Source of the DNA: Lachnospiraceae bacterium | GTDB lineage: Bacteria; Bacillota; Clostridia; Lachnospirales; Lachnospiraceae | Assembly (NCBI GenBank): GCA_022510565.1 | Contig: JAFLTE010000016.1 | Span: 1 to 64,000, forward strand | Direction of reading: 5' to 3' | Length of the DNA stretch: 64,000 bases | Shown here: positions 44,559-53,509 of the stretch, piece after piece | How positions within the stretch are numbered: the first letter of the stretch is position 1 | Layout of the letters: each line of letters starts with the position of its first letter | The notes under the pieces: generated by a model | What the model saw: only the letters and a program-made list of their open reading frames with translations | Database searches by the model: none | Told to the model about the DNA's origin: nothing | Translations under genes and position numbers: made by a program

Positions 44559-44593
44559 GACAGATTATATAGGGCGAATGCCCGTGAACGAAA

Positions 44594-44632
44594 GAGCCGG
44601 AGGCTCTTGAGTGATGCACTGCGAAATATAGC
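44594..44632 (+). repeat. 39-bp direct repeat, copy 1
   Basis: Begins GAGCCGGAGGCTC (itself a 5-bp hairpin with a GGA loop) and continues TTGAGTGATGCACTGCGAAA. It matches copy 2 at 44682 with one mismatch, 88 bases apart; both are preceded by GCGAATGC. Confidence 0.85.
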
Positions 44633-44681
44633 GCAGGCATCAGTCAAGAAGTTGCGAAACAGACATTTAGCGAATGCGCGC

Positions 44682-44720
44682 GAGCCGGAGGCTCTTGAGT
44701 GATGCACTGCGAAATATGGC
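44682..44720 (+). repeat. 39-bp direct repeat, copy 2
   Basis: Same 39 bases as copy 1 except one A/G change near the end, ending 19 bases before the lipoprotein start. An open frame runs through the repeat into the lipoprotein, but the repeat itself is non-coding in copy 1, so it is not considered part of the protein. Confidence 0.85.
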
Positions 44721-44739
44721 AGGAAGAAAAGAGGTTAAA

Positions 44740-46038
44740 ATGTTTCATAAGAGAATAACGTCATTATTAGTAGCGACAGTATTATGCACAGCAATCTGCT
44801 TTACAGGCTGTGGTAAAAAAGATGAACCTATACCCGAACCCGAGGTAGAGGCGGAGCCGGCAGTGGAGGCAGAACCGGAAGAGGTAGAAGAGGAAATAGC
44901 GGAGGAGAAACCCACGACCGCATATCCTGTGATTGAGGAGAGAACAATTTCGGATGGCAAGATACAGAGCTATCTGACAGGAGAGTGGACAAGCACAGAG
45001 CAGGCACTCAGAAGGCCGATTGCGGTGATGATTCCCAACAATAGGCCTGCTATGCCTCAGTATGGACTTTCCAAGGCCGGTATTATCTATGAGGCTCCGG
45101 TAGAGGGACGTATCACCAGACTCATGGCGGTGTTTGAGGATTTTGACGATTTGGAAAGAATCGGTCCCGTGCGAAGCAGCCGTGACTATTTCGTATATGT
45201 GGCGATGGGTTATGAAGCAATATACTGTAACTGGGGCTTGGCAAGACCTTACGTGGAGGAGCTGATTAACAGACCGAACTACTATAATGTCAGTGCGGCG
45301 GTAAGCGGCATTCACAATCCGGCTGACGAGGCCTTTGGCAGAGTTTCACGTGCGGGATACTCTACAGAGTTTACAGGTTACCTTATGGTTGACGGTTTGT
45401 TTAAGGCGGTAGATCGTCTTGGTTACAGCTGGAATTATGATGCGGATTACGTACCGCCATTCCTGTTTGCGGCAGACGATGTGATTGCGGATTACGCAGA
45501 AAACGACGATGTCACCGTAATTTATCCGGGCGGTAAGTCCGGCAACAATTCCGGTGGGTATGGCGTATATCATCCGTATTTTGAATATCACGAGGATGAC
45601 CATCTGTATTATCGCTATCAGGACGGCGGAAAACAGATTGATGAATACAACAATGAGCAGCTTACGGTCAGCAATGTCATATTCCAGTACTGTCACGGCG
45701 AGGTGCGGGACGATCACGATTATCTCGCTTTCGGTGTTCACGGCGAAGGTGATGCGCTTATTTTTACCAACGGTAAGGTAATCAAGGTCACATGGATGCG
45801 CTATGACGGAGATTTTACGCCTGCCAAGTACTATGACGAAGAAGGCAATGAAATTATCTTTAATCAGGGTAAGACATGGGTGTGCAATATCTGGCAGGAA
45901 TACGGCGAGTATGTGCAGTATGGTGCGGATGATGAACATTTGATTACACCGAATGTGCCCTCTGTGACCGGCACCGCCAAGGCCGATGATGCAGATGCGA
46001 TTGCGGCAGCAGCGGACAAAGCTGAAACGGATGATTAG
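44740..46038 (+). CDS. DUF3048-domain lipoprotein (YerB-like)
   Basis: A 432-residue lipoprotein. Signal peptide MFHKRITSLLVATVLCTAIC, lipobox with the lipidated Cys in FTGCGKK, then a Glu/Pro-rich spacer (about residues 27-55), then the DUF3048 domain (RPIAVMIPNNRPAMPQYGLS, ERIGPVRSSRDYFVY) and its C-terminal part (KVTWMRY, TPAKYYDEEGNEI, NQGKTWVC). Surface-anchored, function unknown; Bacillus YerB is the named relative. ATG 44740 follows AGAGG; upstream open frame comes from the repeats. Confidence 0.92.
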   Translation: MFHKRITSLLVATVLCTAICFTGCGKKDEPIPEPEVEAEPAVEAEPEEVEEEIAEEKPTTAYPVIEERTISDGKIQSYLTGEWTSTEQALRRPIAVMIPNNRPAMPQYGLSKAGIIYEAPVEGRITRLMAVFEDFDDLERIGPVRSSRDYFVYVAMGYEAIYCNWGLARPYVEELINRPNYYNVSAAVSGIHNPADEAFGRVSRAGYSTEFTGYLMVDGLFKAVDRLGYSWNYDADYVPPFLFAADDVIADYAENDDVTVIYPGGKSGNNSGGYGVYHPYFEYHEDDHLYYRYQDGGKQIDEYNNEQLTVSNVIFQYCHGEVRDDHDYLAFGVHGEGDALIFTNGKVIKVTWMRYDGDFTPAKYYDEEGNEIIFNQGKTWVCNIWQEYGEYVQYGADDEHLITPNVPSVTGTAKADDADAIAAAADKAETDD

Positions 46039-46050
46039 GGGATTGTATTT

Positions 46051-47037
46051 ATGAAGTGGATGAAGTTCAGAATCAAAACGATAACGGAAGCGGAAGACAT
46101 CATCATCAGCACTCTTTACGACATTGGTTTGGAGGGAGCGCAGATTGAAGATAAAATTCCACTGACGGCTCTTGAAAAGGAGCAGATGTTCGTAGATATT
46201 CTGCCCGACGGACCGGAGGATGACGGCATAGCATACCTTAGTTTTTTTGTGGAAGAAAAAGAGGACGGCAGTCTGGAACTAAACGGAGTGCCAAGCAGCC
46301 GTGATACAATCGTGAAACAGATAGAAGAAGAACTTGAAGAACTTCGTTTTTTTATGGAGATAGGTGAAGGCAGCATCACGGTGACGGAGACGGAAGACAT
46401 CGATTGGATTAATAACTGGAAGCAGTACTTTCACCAGTTCTACATAGATGATTTACTTGTCATTCCGTCATGGGAGGAAGTTAAGGCAGAGGATCGGGAT
46501 AAGAAGATTCTGCACATTGATCCGGGTACGGCCTTCGGAACCGGCATGCACGAGACAACCCAGTTGTGCATCCGCCAGATTAAGAAATATGTTACGTCTG
46601 AGACAGAGCTTCTGGATGTTGGGACAGGAAGTGGGATTCTGGCAATCCTTGCATTAATGTACGGAGCGAGGCACGCTGTGGGAACGGATCTGGATCCCTG
46701 TGCGGTGGAGGCGGTCGAGCAAAATATGAAAGCCAATGGTATTGTCGAAGAATCTTTTCAAATGATGATAGGTAATATCATCACGGATAAAGAGGTACAA
46801 GATAAGGTGGGGTATGAGTGCTATGATATTGTGGTTGCAAATATTCTCGCCGATGTGCTTGTGCCGCTTACACCGGTTATTGTACATCAGATGAAGAAAG
46901 GCGGAATTTATATTACGTCAGGAATTATCAACACAAAAGAAGAGACGGTCAGACAGGCTGTGGAGGCGGCAGGCTTGACAATACTTGAAGTAACCTATCA
47001 GGGAGAGTGGGTGTCAATTACGGCACACAAAGATTGA
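46051..47037 (+). CDS. prmA: Ribosomal protein L11 methyltransferase
   Basis: Methylates lysines and the N-terminus of ribosomal protein L11. The 328-residue product has an N-terminal substrate-recognition domain and a class I SAM domain: GTAFGTGMHETTQLC, LDVGTGSGILAI, and VVANILADVLVPL, the PrmA signature. Twelve bases after the lipoprotein; 8 bases before the VanZ-like gene. Start of a translation-linked run prmA-vanZ-rsmE. Confidence 0.96.
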   Translation: MKWMKFRIKTITEAEDIIISTLYDIGLEGAQIEDKIPLTALEKEQMFVDILPDGPEDDGIAYLSFFVEEKEDGSLELNGVPSSRDTIVKQIEEELEELRFFMEIGEGSITVTETEDIDWINNWKQYFHQFYIDDLLVIPSWEEVKAEDRDKKILHIDPGTAFGTGMHETTQLCIRQIKKYVTSETELLDVGTGSGILAILALMYGARHAVGTDLDPCAVEAVEQNMKANGIVEESFQMMIGNIITDKEVQDKVGYECYDIVVANILADVLVPLTPVIVHQMKKGGIYITSGIINTKEETVRQAVEAAGLTILEVTYQGEWVSITAHKD

Positions 47038-47045
47038 TAATCAAT

Positions 47046-47549
47046 ATGGATACGAGCAGGAAGCAAAACAGAAAGAAAAGACAGAGTACCATAGCGGGTA
47101 TTTTGGCACTTGTGTGGATGTGCGTAATTTTTGCCTTTTCAGCTCAGACGAAAGAAGAATCCAGCGCAGTCAGTGAAGGAATCAGCTTTCGAATTGTCAA
47201 TGCTACAGGACTGTTTTTGCATCTGCATATAGATGAGGCAAGGATACGGGAGATAGCCGGAGCCATCGAGCATTTTGTCAGAAAGGGTGCACACATGACT
47301 GAGTATGCGATTCTGGCTGTTTTGATTTATCTGTGGCTCGGCAGATGGAAGTTCTCTCGTTTGCGCGCCGCTTGCATAGCTGCAGTGTTGTCTATACTGT
47401 ATGCGTGCAGTGATGAAATTCATCAGCTGTTCGTAGCCGGACGTGCGGGAATGGTAAGTGATGTGTTGGTGGACAGTGCGGGTGCCGTGTTGGGACTGGC
47501 ACTATTTCTCTGTGTGAGAATATGTGCGAATAGAGTAAAGGTGAGATAA
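47046..47549 (+). CDS. VanZ-family membrane protein
   Basis: A 167-residue membrane protein with about four hydrophobic helices. The VanZ pattern is visible: an N-terminal helix ending FAFSAQTKEESS, then FVRKGAHMTEYAILAVLIY and SDEIHQLFVAGRAGMVSDVL. VanZ of enterococci gives low-level teicoplanin resistance; chromosomal relatives like this have no proven role. ATG 47046 is chosen; a GTG at 47007 inside prmA is the alternative. Between two methyltransferase genes, likely co-transcribed. Confidence 0.88.
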   Translation: MDTSRKQNRKKRQSTIAGILALVWMCVIFAFSAQTKEESSAVSEGISFRIVNATGLFLHLHIDEARIREIAGAIEHFVRKGAHMTEYAILAVLIYLWLGRWKFSRLRAACIAAVLSILYACSDEIHQLFVAGRAGMVSDVLVDSAGAVLGLALFLCVRICANRVKVR

Positions 47550-47551
47550 AT

Positions 47552-48292
47552 ATGTATCGTTTTTTTGTGGAGCCGTCACAGATACAGGACAAAAAAATAA
47601 TAATAACAGGAAGCGATGTCAATCATATCAGGAATGTGCTGCGTATGAAAATCGGTGAGGAGATTGCAGTAAGTAACGGTATTGATAACAGGGAATATCG
47701 CTGTGGAATAGAAGAATATACAGAGCAGGAAGTGATTTGCACGCTGCGGTTTGTGAAAGAGGACGGTGTGGAACTGCCGGCGAAAATTTATCTTTTTCAG
47801 GGACTTCCGAAAGCGGATAAAATGGAGTTGATTATTCAGAAGGCAGTGGAACTTGGCGTGCATGAAGTAATTCCTGTGGCAACGAAGCGCTGTGTGGTGA
47901 AGCTGGATGAGAAAAAAGCATCGGCTAAAGTGAATAGATGGCAGGGAATCGCAGAGGCCGCAGCAAAGCAGAGTAAGCGGGGAGTCATTCCCGTGGTACA
48001 TGATGTCGTGAGTATGAAAGATGCTGTTGCATATGCACGTGATATGGATGTCAGGATAATACCGTATGAACTGGCCGAAGATATGCGACACACGAAGGAA
48101 ATCATAGAATCTGTCAAAGCGGGTGAGAGCGTGGCAGTCTTCATCGGTCCGGAGGGAGGATTTGAGGAGAGCGAGATACAGGAGGCATTGGCGGCGGGCA
48201 TAGAGCCTGTCACGCTGGGCAGACGAATCCTGCGGACAGAGACTGCAGGGCTGACTGTGCTGTCATGGCTGATGTATCACTTAGAATCTTAG
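47552..48292 (+). CDS. rsmE: 16S rRNA (uracil-1498-N3) methyltransferase
   Basis: Methylates U1498 of 16S rRNA. The 246-residue SPOUT enzyme shows an N-terminal PUA-like part (VNHIRNVLRMKIGEEI) and the knotted C-terminal domain with FIGPEGGFEESEI and LGRRILRTETAGL, the SAM-binding knot. Starts 2 bases after the VanZ-like gene; GGTGAG upstream. prmA and rsmE are commonly adjacent in Firmicutes. Confidence 0.96.
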   Translation: MYRFFVEPSQIQDKKIIITGSDVNHIRNVLRMKIGEEIAVSNGIDNREYRCGIEEYTEQEVICTLRFVKEDGVELPAKIYLFQGLPKADKMELIIQKAVELGVHEVIPVATKRCVVKLDEKKASAKVNRWQGIAEAAAKQSKRGVIPVVHDVVSMKDAVAYARDMDVRIIPYELAEDMRHTKEIIESVKAGESVAVFIGPEGGFEESEIQEALAAGIEPVTLGRRILRTETAGLTVLSWLMYHLES

Positions 48293-48310
48293 CAACATAT
48301 TATAAGATAT

Positions 48311-48328
48311 GAGTTAAAACTCTTTTTT
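48311..48328 (+). terminator. Short terminator after rsmE
   Basis: GAGT-TAAA-ACTC with six T; only a 4-bp stem, so weak. Confidence 0.4.
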
Positions 48329-48381
48329 ATGTATGTTATATAATTCCGCAAACGACAAGCTAAGAGAAAGGAATGACAACC

Positions 48382-49536
48382 ATGGAAGTTTATTTGGACA
48401 ATTCTGCGACGACCAGGTGTTTTGATGATGCTGCACAGCTAATGCACAAAATCATGTGCGAGGATTACGGTAATCCCTCGAGTATGCATCACAAAGGAGT
48501 AGAGGCGGAACAGTATTTAAGGTATGCTAAAGAAACAATTGCGAAGATATTGAAAGTCAATGAAAAGGAAATTGTGTTTACCTCCGGCGGAACGGAGTCT
48601 GATAATATTGCAGTAATCGGCGCGGCTATGGCGAATCATAGAAGAGGCAGACATTTGATTACGACTGCAATCGAACATCCGGCAATCTTACAGCCCATGG
48701 CGTATTTAGAGAACCAGGGATTTCAGGTGACGTACCTCCCGGTGAACAGCGAAGGAAGAATTTCGCTACAAGATTTGGAGCAGGCAATCAGAGAGGACAC
48801 GATTCTGGTATCGATCATGCACACGAATAATGAGATTGGAAGCGTGCAGCCCATTGCCGAAGCAGGCGCGCTGATTAAGCGTACAAACCCGAGAACTCTT
48901 TTTCATGTGGATGCAGTGCAGGGATTTGGTAAGTTCCGTATTTATCCGGCTAAGATGCAGATAGATATGCTGTCTGTCAGTGCTCATAAAATACATGGAC
49001 CCAAGGGCATCGGCTTTCTGTATATCAGGGAAGGAACCAAGGTCAGTCCTATTATATATGGCGGCGGGCAGCAGAAAGGCATGCGTTCCGGTACCGAAAA
49101 TGTTCCTGCCATCGCGGGACTTGCCAAGGCGGCTGAGCTGGTTTACGCTAATCTGGACGAGGATATGGACAGAATGTATGAGCTGCGGGAGATGTTTATC
49201 CGTGGCGTAAGTGATATCGAGCATGTCAAGGTCAACGGATGTTCGGACAGAGGAGGGGCAGCACATATTGTGAGCCTGTCGGTTCGTGGTGTGCGAAGCG
49301 AAGTGTTGCTTCATGCACTGGAGGAGAGAGGAATCTATGTGTCTGCAGGAAGCGCTTGTGCGGCTAAGAAACAGCAGACATCAGCGACATTAAAAGCCAT
49401 CGGTATGGAAAAAGATTTGTTGGATTCCACAATCCGCTTTAGTTTTTCAGTCTTTACAACGAAGGAGGAAATCCAGTATACTATACAAGTATTGTCGGAA
49501 GTGATTCCGGCATTGAGAAAATATATGCGGAAGTAA
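48382..49536 (+). CDS. Cysteine desulfurase (NifS/IscS type)
   Basis: PLP enzyme that takes sulfur from cysteine as a persulfide. The 384 residues show EVYLDNSATTRCFDDA, TSGGTESDN, HTNNEIGSVQP, the PLP Lys in SAHKIHGPKG and the active Cys in SAGSACAAKKQ. Located 25 bases before thiI, the NifZ-ThiI arrangement of Bacillus in which this enzyme feeds sulfur for 4-thiouridine in tRNA. ATG 48382 is chosen since AAAGGA is 9 bases upstream; an ATG three codons earlier abuts the site. Confidence 0.94.
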   Translation: MEVYLDNSATTRCFDDAAQLMHKIMCEDYGNPSSMHHKGVEAEQYLRYAKETIAKILKVNEKEIVFTSGGTESDNIAVIGAAMANHRRGRHLITTAIEHPAILQPMAYLENQGFQVTYLPVNSEGRISLQDLEQAIREDTILVSIMHTNNEIGSVQPIAEAGALIKRTNPRTLFHVDAVQGFGKFRIYPAKMQIDMLSVSAHKIHGPKGIGFLYIREGTKVSPIIYGGGQQKGMRSGTENVPAIAGLAKAAELVYANLDEDMDRMYELREMFIRGVSDIEHVKVNGCSDRGGAAHIVSLSVRGVRSEVLLHALEERGIYVSAGSACAAKKQQTSATLKAIGMEKDLLDSTIRFSFSVFTTKEEIQYTIQVLSEVIPALRKYMRK

Positions 49537-49561
49537 TTACGAGAAAGGCATAGGAAATAAT

Positions 49562-50740
49562 ATGTTTACGGCTTTTTTGATAAAGTATGCTGAGATTGGT
49601 GTGAAAGGCAAGAACCGTTACCTGTTTGAAAACGCGCTGGTACAGCAGATTAAATATGCTTTAAAAAAATGCGACGGTGAATTTGCAGTGCGTAAGACGG
49701 ATGGGCGCATCTATGTGGATGCGGTCTCCGATTTTGATTATGAGGATGCCGTATCGGCACTTCAGAAGGTGTTCGGTATATCCGCCATCTGCCCGATGGT
49801 ATATGTGGAGGACGAAGGTTTCGATAAATTGGGAAAGACCGTAGTTGAATATATAGGCAAGGTGTATCCTGACAGAAACAAGTCTTTTAAAGTAGCGGCG
49901 AGACGTGCCAGAAAGAATTATCCGCTTAATTCTATGGAAATAAATATGGAATTGGGCGGTGTTATTCTGGACGCATATCCTGAAATGCATGTGGATGTAC
50001 ACAATCCGGACATTTTGTTGAATATCGAAGTGCGTGACAATATCTATATTTATTCCGAGATTATTGCGGGATTGGGTGGTATGCCTGTGGGCACGGGTGG
50101 CAAGGCAATGCTGCTGTTGTCCGGAGGTATTGACTCTCCGGTTGCAGGCTGGATGATTGCCAAGCGCGGTGTGAAAATAGACGCGGTATATTTTCATGCA
50201 CCGCCCTACACGAGCGAGCGTGCGAAGCAAAAGGTTGTGGATTTGGCAAGAAAAGTAGCCGCATATACGGGACCGATTTATCTGCATATCATTAACTTTA
50301 CGGATATACAGCTTTATATCTATGACAAATGTCCCCACGATGAGTTGACGATTATTATGCGCCGCTATATGATGCGCATTGCAGAGCATATTGCCAAAGA
50401 AACGGAATGTTTGGGACTCATCACCGGCGAGAGCATCGGTCAGGTTGCATCACAGACGATGCACAGTCTGATGGCCACCAATGAAGTGTGCAATCTGCCG
50501 GTTTACCGACCGCTGATTGGATTTGATAAGATGGATATCGTGGCTCTGTCCGAGAAGATTGACACCTACGAGACATCCATACTGCCTTATGAAGATTGCT
50601 GTACGATTTTCGTGGCGAAGCATCCTGTGACGAAGCCAAACGTGAATATTATCAGAAAACATGAGCATAATCTGGATGAGAAGATTGACGAGCTGGTGCA
50701 GACTGCACTGGATACGGACGAAGTCATCATTGTAAAATAA
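49562..50740 (+). CDS. thiI: tRNA 4-thiouridine synthase ThiI
   Basis: Adenylates and thiolates U8 of tRNA; in some bacteria it also serves thiamine synthesis. The 392-residue protein has an N-terminal ferredoxin-like/THUMP domain (about 1-165) and a PP-loop ATPase with LLSGGIDSPVAGW. The C-terminal rhodanese domain of the E. coli enzyme is absent, as in Bacillus. Paired with the desulfurase upstream; followed by a hairpin shared with the convergent HPr-like gene. Confidence 0.96.
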   Translation: MFTAFLIKYAEIGVKGKNRYLFENALVQQIKYALKKCDGEFAVRKTDGRIYVDAVSDFDYEDAVSALQKVFGISAICPMVYVEDEGFDKLGKTVVEYIGKVYPDRNKSFKVAARRARKNYPLNSMEINMELGGVILDAYPEMHVDVHNPDILLNIEVRDNIYIYSEIIAGLGGMPVGTGGKAMLLLSGGIDSPVAGWMIAKRGVKIDAVYFHAPPYTSERAKQKVVDLARKVAAYTGPIYLHIINFTDIQLYIYDKCPHDELTIIMRRYMMRIAEHIAKETECLGLITGESIGQVASQTMHSLMATNEVCNLPVYRPLIGFDKMDIVALSEKIDTYETSILPYEDCCTIFVAKHPVTKPNVNIIRKHEHNLDEKIDELVQTALDTDEVIIVK

Positions 50741-50745
50741 GAAAA

Positions 50746-50767
50746 GAGCTGGCTCTGCGGCCAGCTC
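50746..50767 (-). terminator. Terminator between convergent thiI and HPr-like genes
   Basis: 8-bp stem GAGCTGGC/GCCAGCTC with a 6-base loop. The T-rich side (TTTTCTTATTTT) is on the minus strand, so it mainly ends the HPr-like transcript; it may also serve thiI. Confidence 0.75.
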
Positions 50768-50794
50768 ATGTTCTTAATGATAAGTATGTACCGA

Positions 50795-51025
50795 TTACAT
50801 GATATACGGTTTCAGAGCTGCAACAACTTCATCAGCACCGTCTTCGGCATGAATGTTTAAGTCAATCGGCTTGGACAGATCTAAACTGAAAATACCCATG
50901 ATAGATTTGGCATCGATAACATATCTGCCGGAAACTAAATCGAAGTCATAATCAAATTTTGTAATGTCATTTACAAAAGATTTAACCTTATCAATAGAAT
51001 TTAATGAAATCTGTACTGTTTTCAT
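50795..51025 (-). CDS. HPr-like protein lacking the phosphocarrier histidine
   Basis: A 76-residue protein with the C-terminal half of HPr clearly recognisable: IDAKSIMGIFSLDLSKPIDL, where Ser41 corresponds to regulatory Ser46. The N-terminal part (LNSIDKVKSFVND) has neither His nor the GxHARP loop, so it cannot act in the phosphotransferase relay. ATG 51025 is preceded by AAGGAGG about 11 bases upstream; the frame extends further upstream without a site. Possibly another HprK-regulated or purely structural HPr paralogue; function unknown. Confidence 0.85.
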   Translation of the reverse strand: MKTVQISLNSIDKVKSFVNDITKFDYDFDLVSGRYVIDAKSIMGIFSLDLSKPIDLNIHAEDGADEVVAALKPYIM

Positions 51026-51127
51026 TTTCAGAATTACCTCCTTTGGTTTCATACACTCTGCTATTATACTAATAGTTGAAGCACTAAAAGTCAATGATAA
51101 AACAATACAAAAAACGCGGGGATTAAT

Positions 51128-52435
51128 ATGAAAAGTGTAGCATTACATAATCTTGGCTGCAAAGTGAACGGCTATGAAATGGACGTTATGCAACAAATGT
51201 TACAAGAATGCGGATATAAAATTGTACCTTTTGATGAAGCAGCCGATATTTATATCGTGAATACATGTACGGTTACAAATATTGCGGACAGAAAGAGCAG
51301 GCAGATGCTCCACCGCGCTAAGAAGCGTAATCCCGATGCAGTGGTTGTGGCTGTAGGCTGTTATGTGCAGACTGCGGAGAATGCTGCAAAGCAAGATGAT
51401 GCCATTGATCTTGCCATCGGTAATAACCGCAAGAAGGATTTGATTTCCATTCTGGAAGAATACTTGAATAAGAGAGAGAGCAGTGAGACAGTTATTGACA
51501 TCAATCATACAGACGAGTATGAGGAGATGACGCTGACACGCACTGCCGAGCACACCAGGGCATACATTAAAATTCAGGACGGCTGCAACCAATTCTGCTC
51601 CTATTGTATTATTCCGTATGCCAGAGGCAGGGTCAGAAGCCGCAGGGAAGAAGATATTCTGCGGGAGGTCCGGGGCATTGTGGCCGCAGGTTATCAGGAG
51701 ATTGTGCTGACAGGGATTCATATCAGTTCTTACGGTGTGGACAGAGGCGGTTCACAACTGCTTGAGTTACTGTCTAAGCTGCACGAAATCGACGGGCTTA
51801 TGCGTATTCGTCTGGGCTCTTTGGAACCGCGCATTGTCACCGAAGAATTTGTCGAGCATTTAAGTGCCATGCCAAAGATATGTCCTCATTTTCATCTGTC
51901 ATTGCAGAGTGGATGCGACACGGTTCTTAACAGAATGAATAGGCATTACACAAGCGGGGAATACTTTCGGACAACAGAGATTCTCAGGAAATATTATCCA
52001 AATCCGGCAATCACCACGGATGTGATCGTAGGGTTTCCGGGCGAGACAGAGGAAGAGTTTGGTATGACGCAGCAATTTGTGCAGAAGGTTCGCTTCTATG
52101 AGATGCATATTTTTAAGTATTCCAAAAGAAAGGGAACGCGGGCGGCGCAGATGGACGGTCAGCTTACGGAGGCGGAGAAGAGCAGACGCAGCGCGATTTT
52201 AGCGGAGGCGGAGAAACAGATGTCTCATGCTTATCGGGCAAGCCTGATTGGCAGTGACGCAGAGGTGCTTTTTGAGGAAAAGAAAGAAATCGGTGGAAAG
52301 ACTTATTGGATCGGACACACGCCGCAATATGTGAAAGCTGCTATAGAGGCGGACTTGTCCCGAAATCTCGGCAATCAGATCATACGGGGAAAGATTACCG
52401 GGTTTTTGGAAGAGGATATCATGGTTTTAAAATGA
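51128..52435 (+). CDS. mtaB: tRNA t6A37 methylthiotransferase MtaB
   Basis: Radical SAM enzyme that converts t6A37 to ms2t6A37 in tRNAs reading ANN codons. The 435 residues include the N-terminal MTTase domain with three Cys (LGCKVNGYE, NTCTVTN, VGCYVQT), the radical SAM cluster CNQFCSYCIIPYARG, and a C-terminal TRAM-like domain. The MtaB rather than MiaB/RimO subgroup is suggested by the N-terminal NLGCKVN. Divergent from the HPr-like gene. Confidence 0.94.
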   Translation: MKSVALHNLGCKVNGYEMDVMQQMLQECGYKIVPFDEAADIYIVNTCTVTNIADRKSRQMLHRAKKRNPDAVVVAVGCYVQTAENAAKQDDAIDLAIGNNRKKDLISILEEYLNKRESSETVIDINHTDEYEEMTLTRTAEHTRAYIKIQDGCNQFCSYCIIPYARGRVRSRREEDILREVRGIVAAGYQEIVLTGIHISSYGVDRGGSQLLELLSKLHEIDGLMRIRLGSLEPRIVTEEFVEHLSAMPKICPHFHLSLQSGCDTVLNRMNRHYTSGEYFRTTEILRKYYPNPAITTDVIVGFPGETEEEFGMTQQFVQKVRFYEMHIFKYSKRKGTRAAQMDGQLTEAEKSRRSAILAEAEKQMSHAYRASLIGSDAEVLFEEKKEIGGKTYWIGHTPQYVKAAIEADLSRNLGNQIIRGKITGFLEEDIMVLK

Positions 52436-52514
52436 TTGAATTTTGAACCGTGATAGAGTATTATGGTAATAATAGGGGTAATATTAAATAAACATTGGAT
52501 AAGGGCGTGAAACT

Positions 52515-52775
52515 ATGCAGGATTTAGAGAACACACAATTTTTTACGGTAGAGAGTGAGCCGGAGACGGGGGTCAAACTTGTGCTGTCCACAGTGTACGA
52601 GGCGTTGACGGAGAAGGGTTATAATCCGGTAAATCAGATCGTAGGGTACATTATGTCCGGTGATCCCACATATATTACCAGTCATAAGAGCGCGCGTAGC
52701 CTAATTATGAAAGTGGAACGGGATGAACTGGTGGAAGAGATGTTGGTAGAGTACATTAAGAATTCCCTCAAATAA
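52515..52775 (+). CDS. ireB: IreB-family regulatory phosphoprotein
   Basis: An 86-residue protein of the UPF0297/IreB family (ENTQFFTVE, YEALTEKGYNPVNQIVGYIM, YITSHKSARSLI). In Enterococcus IreB is a target of the Ser/Thr kinase IreK; Thr residues near the N-terminus are present here (NTQFFTVE). First gene of the conserved ireB-ruvX-DUF1292 trio; its stop is followed directly by the next frame. Confidence 0.95.
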   Translation: MQDLENTQFFTVESEPETGVKLVLSTVYEALTEKGYNPVNQIVGYIMSGDPTYITSHKSARSLIMKVERDELVEEMLVEYIKNSLK

Positions 52776-52793
52776 GTGACGGCGGACGAACAT

Positions 52794-53228
52794 ATGAGAA
52801 TCATGGGTTTAGACTACGGCTCCAAGACAGTCGGAGTGGCAATCAGCGATCCGTTGCTTATCACGGCACAGGGGATTGAGATTATCAGAAGAAAAGATGA
52901 AAATAAACTGCGCAGAACACTTGCGCGCATTGAGGAACTGATTGTTGAATATGAGGTGTCTGAGATTGTACTCGGACTGCCGAAAAACATGAACGATACA
53001 ATAGGTGACAGGGCGAAGCTGTCATTAGAGTTTCAGGAGAAACTGGAGAGAAGAACGGGACTGCCGGTGACAATGTGGGATGAAAGACTCACGACAGTGG
53101 CGGCCAAGCAGGCGATGATAGAGGCAGGTATACGCAGGGAAGAGCGCAAGGATTATGTGGACAAGATTGCAGCGGTGTTCATTTTGCAGGGATACTTGGA
53201 TTATCGTACTAATAAGGAGACTGAATAA
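52794..53228 (+). CDS. ruvX: RuvX/YqgF-type nuclease
   Basis: RNase-H-fold protein implicated in 16S rRNA 5' processing and earlier annotated as a Holliday-junction resolvase. The 144 residues start [19 protein letters not shown] with the first catalytic Asp, and include [11 protein letters not shown] and [10 protein letters not shown] with further acidic residues, plus [15 protein letters not shown] near the end. ATG 52794 is preferred by homology; an in-frame GTG at 52776 directly after the ireB stop is the alternative. Confidence 0.95.
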   Translation: MRIMGLDYGSKTVGVAISDPLLITAQGIEIIRRKDENKLRRTLARIEELIVEYEVSEIVLGLPKNMNDTIGDRAKLSLEFQEKLERRTGLPVTMWDERLTTVAAKQAMIEAGIRREERKDYVDKIAAVFILQGYLDYRTNKETE

Positions 53229-53483
53229 GTGGATAAGATCGTATTTACACCGGAAGGCGGGGAAGCTGTCCGGTTCTATGTGTTAGAACAAACCAGACTG
53301 GGTGGCATTGATTATATTCTGGTGACGGATTCCGAGGACGGAGACGGAGAAGCGCTTATTTTGCGTGATACGTCTTCTTTGGAAGAGGATGAAGCAGTAT
53401 ACGAAATCGTGACAGATGATGAGGAACTGAATGCAGTGGCAGCTGTATTTGAAAATATTTTAGATGATATTGAACTGACATAA
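53229..53483 (+). CDS. DUF1292 protein (YrzB-like)
   Basis: An 84-residue acidic protein of the DUF1292 family, always found with ireB and ruvX in Firmicutes (yrzB in Bacillus). Seen: IVFTPEGGEAVRFYVLEQT, YILVTDSEDGDGEALILRD, YEIVTDDEEL. GTG start immediately after the ruvX stop; AAGGAGA lies inside the end of ruvX. Role unknown. Confidence 0.92.
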   Translation: MDKIVFTPEGGEAVRFYVLEQTRLGGIDYILVTDSEDGDGEALILRDTSSLEEDEAVYEIVTDDEELNAVAAVFENILDDIELT

Positions 53484-53509
53484 TTAATGTTTACATGGAG
53501 GATTTTTCT

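Noticed and set aside
44674..44739. Possible 22-residue N-terminal extension of the DUF3048 lipoprotein
   Set aside because: It runs through a non-coding repeat and would place charged residues before the signal peptide; ATG 44740 with AGAGG upstream is better.
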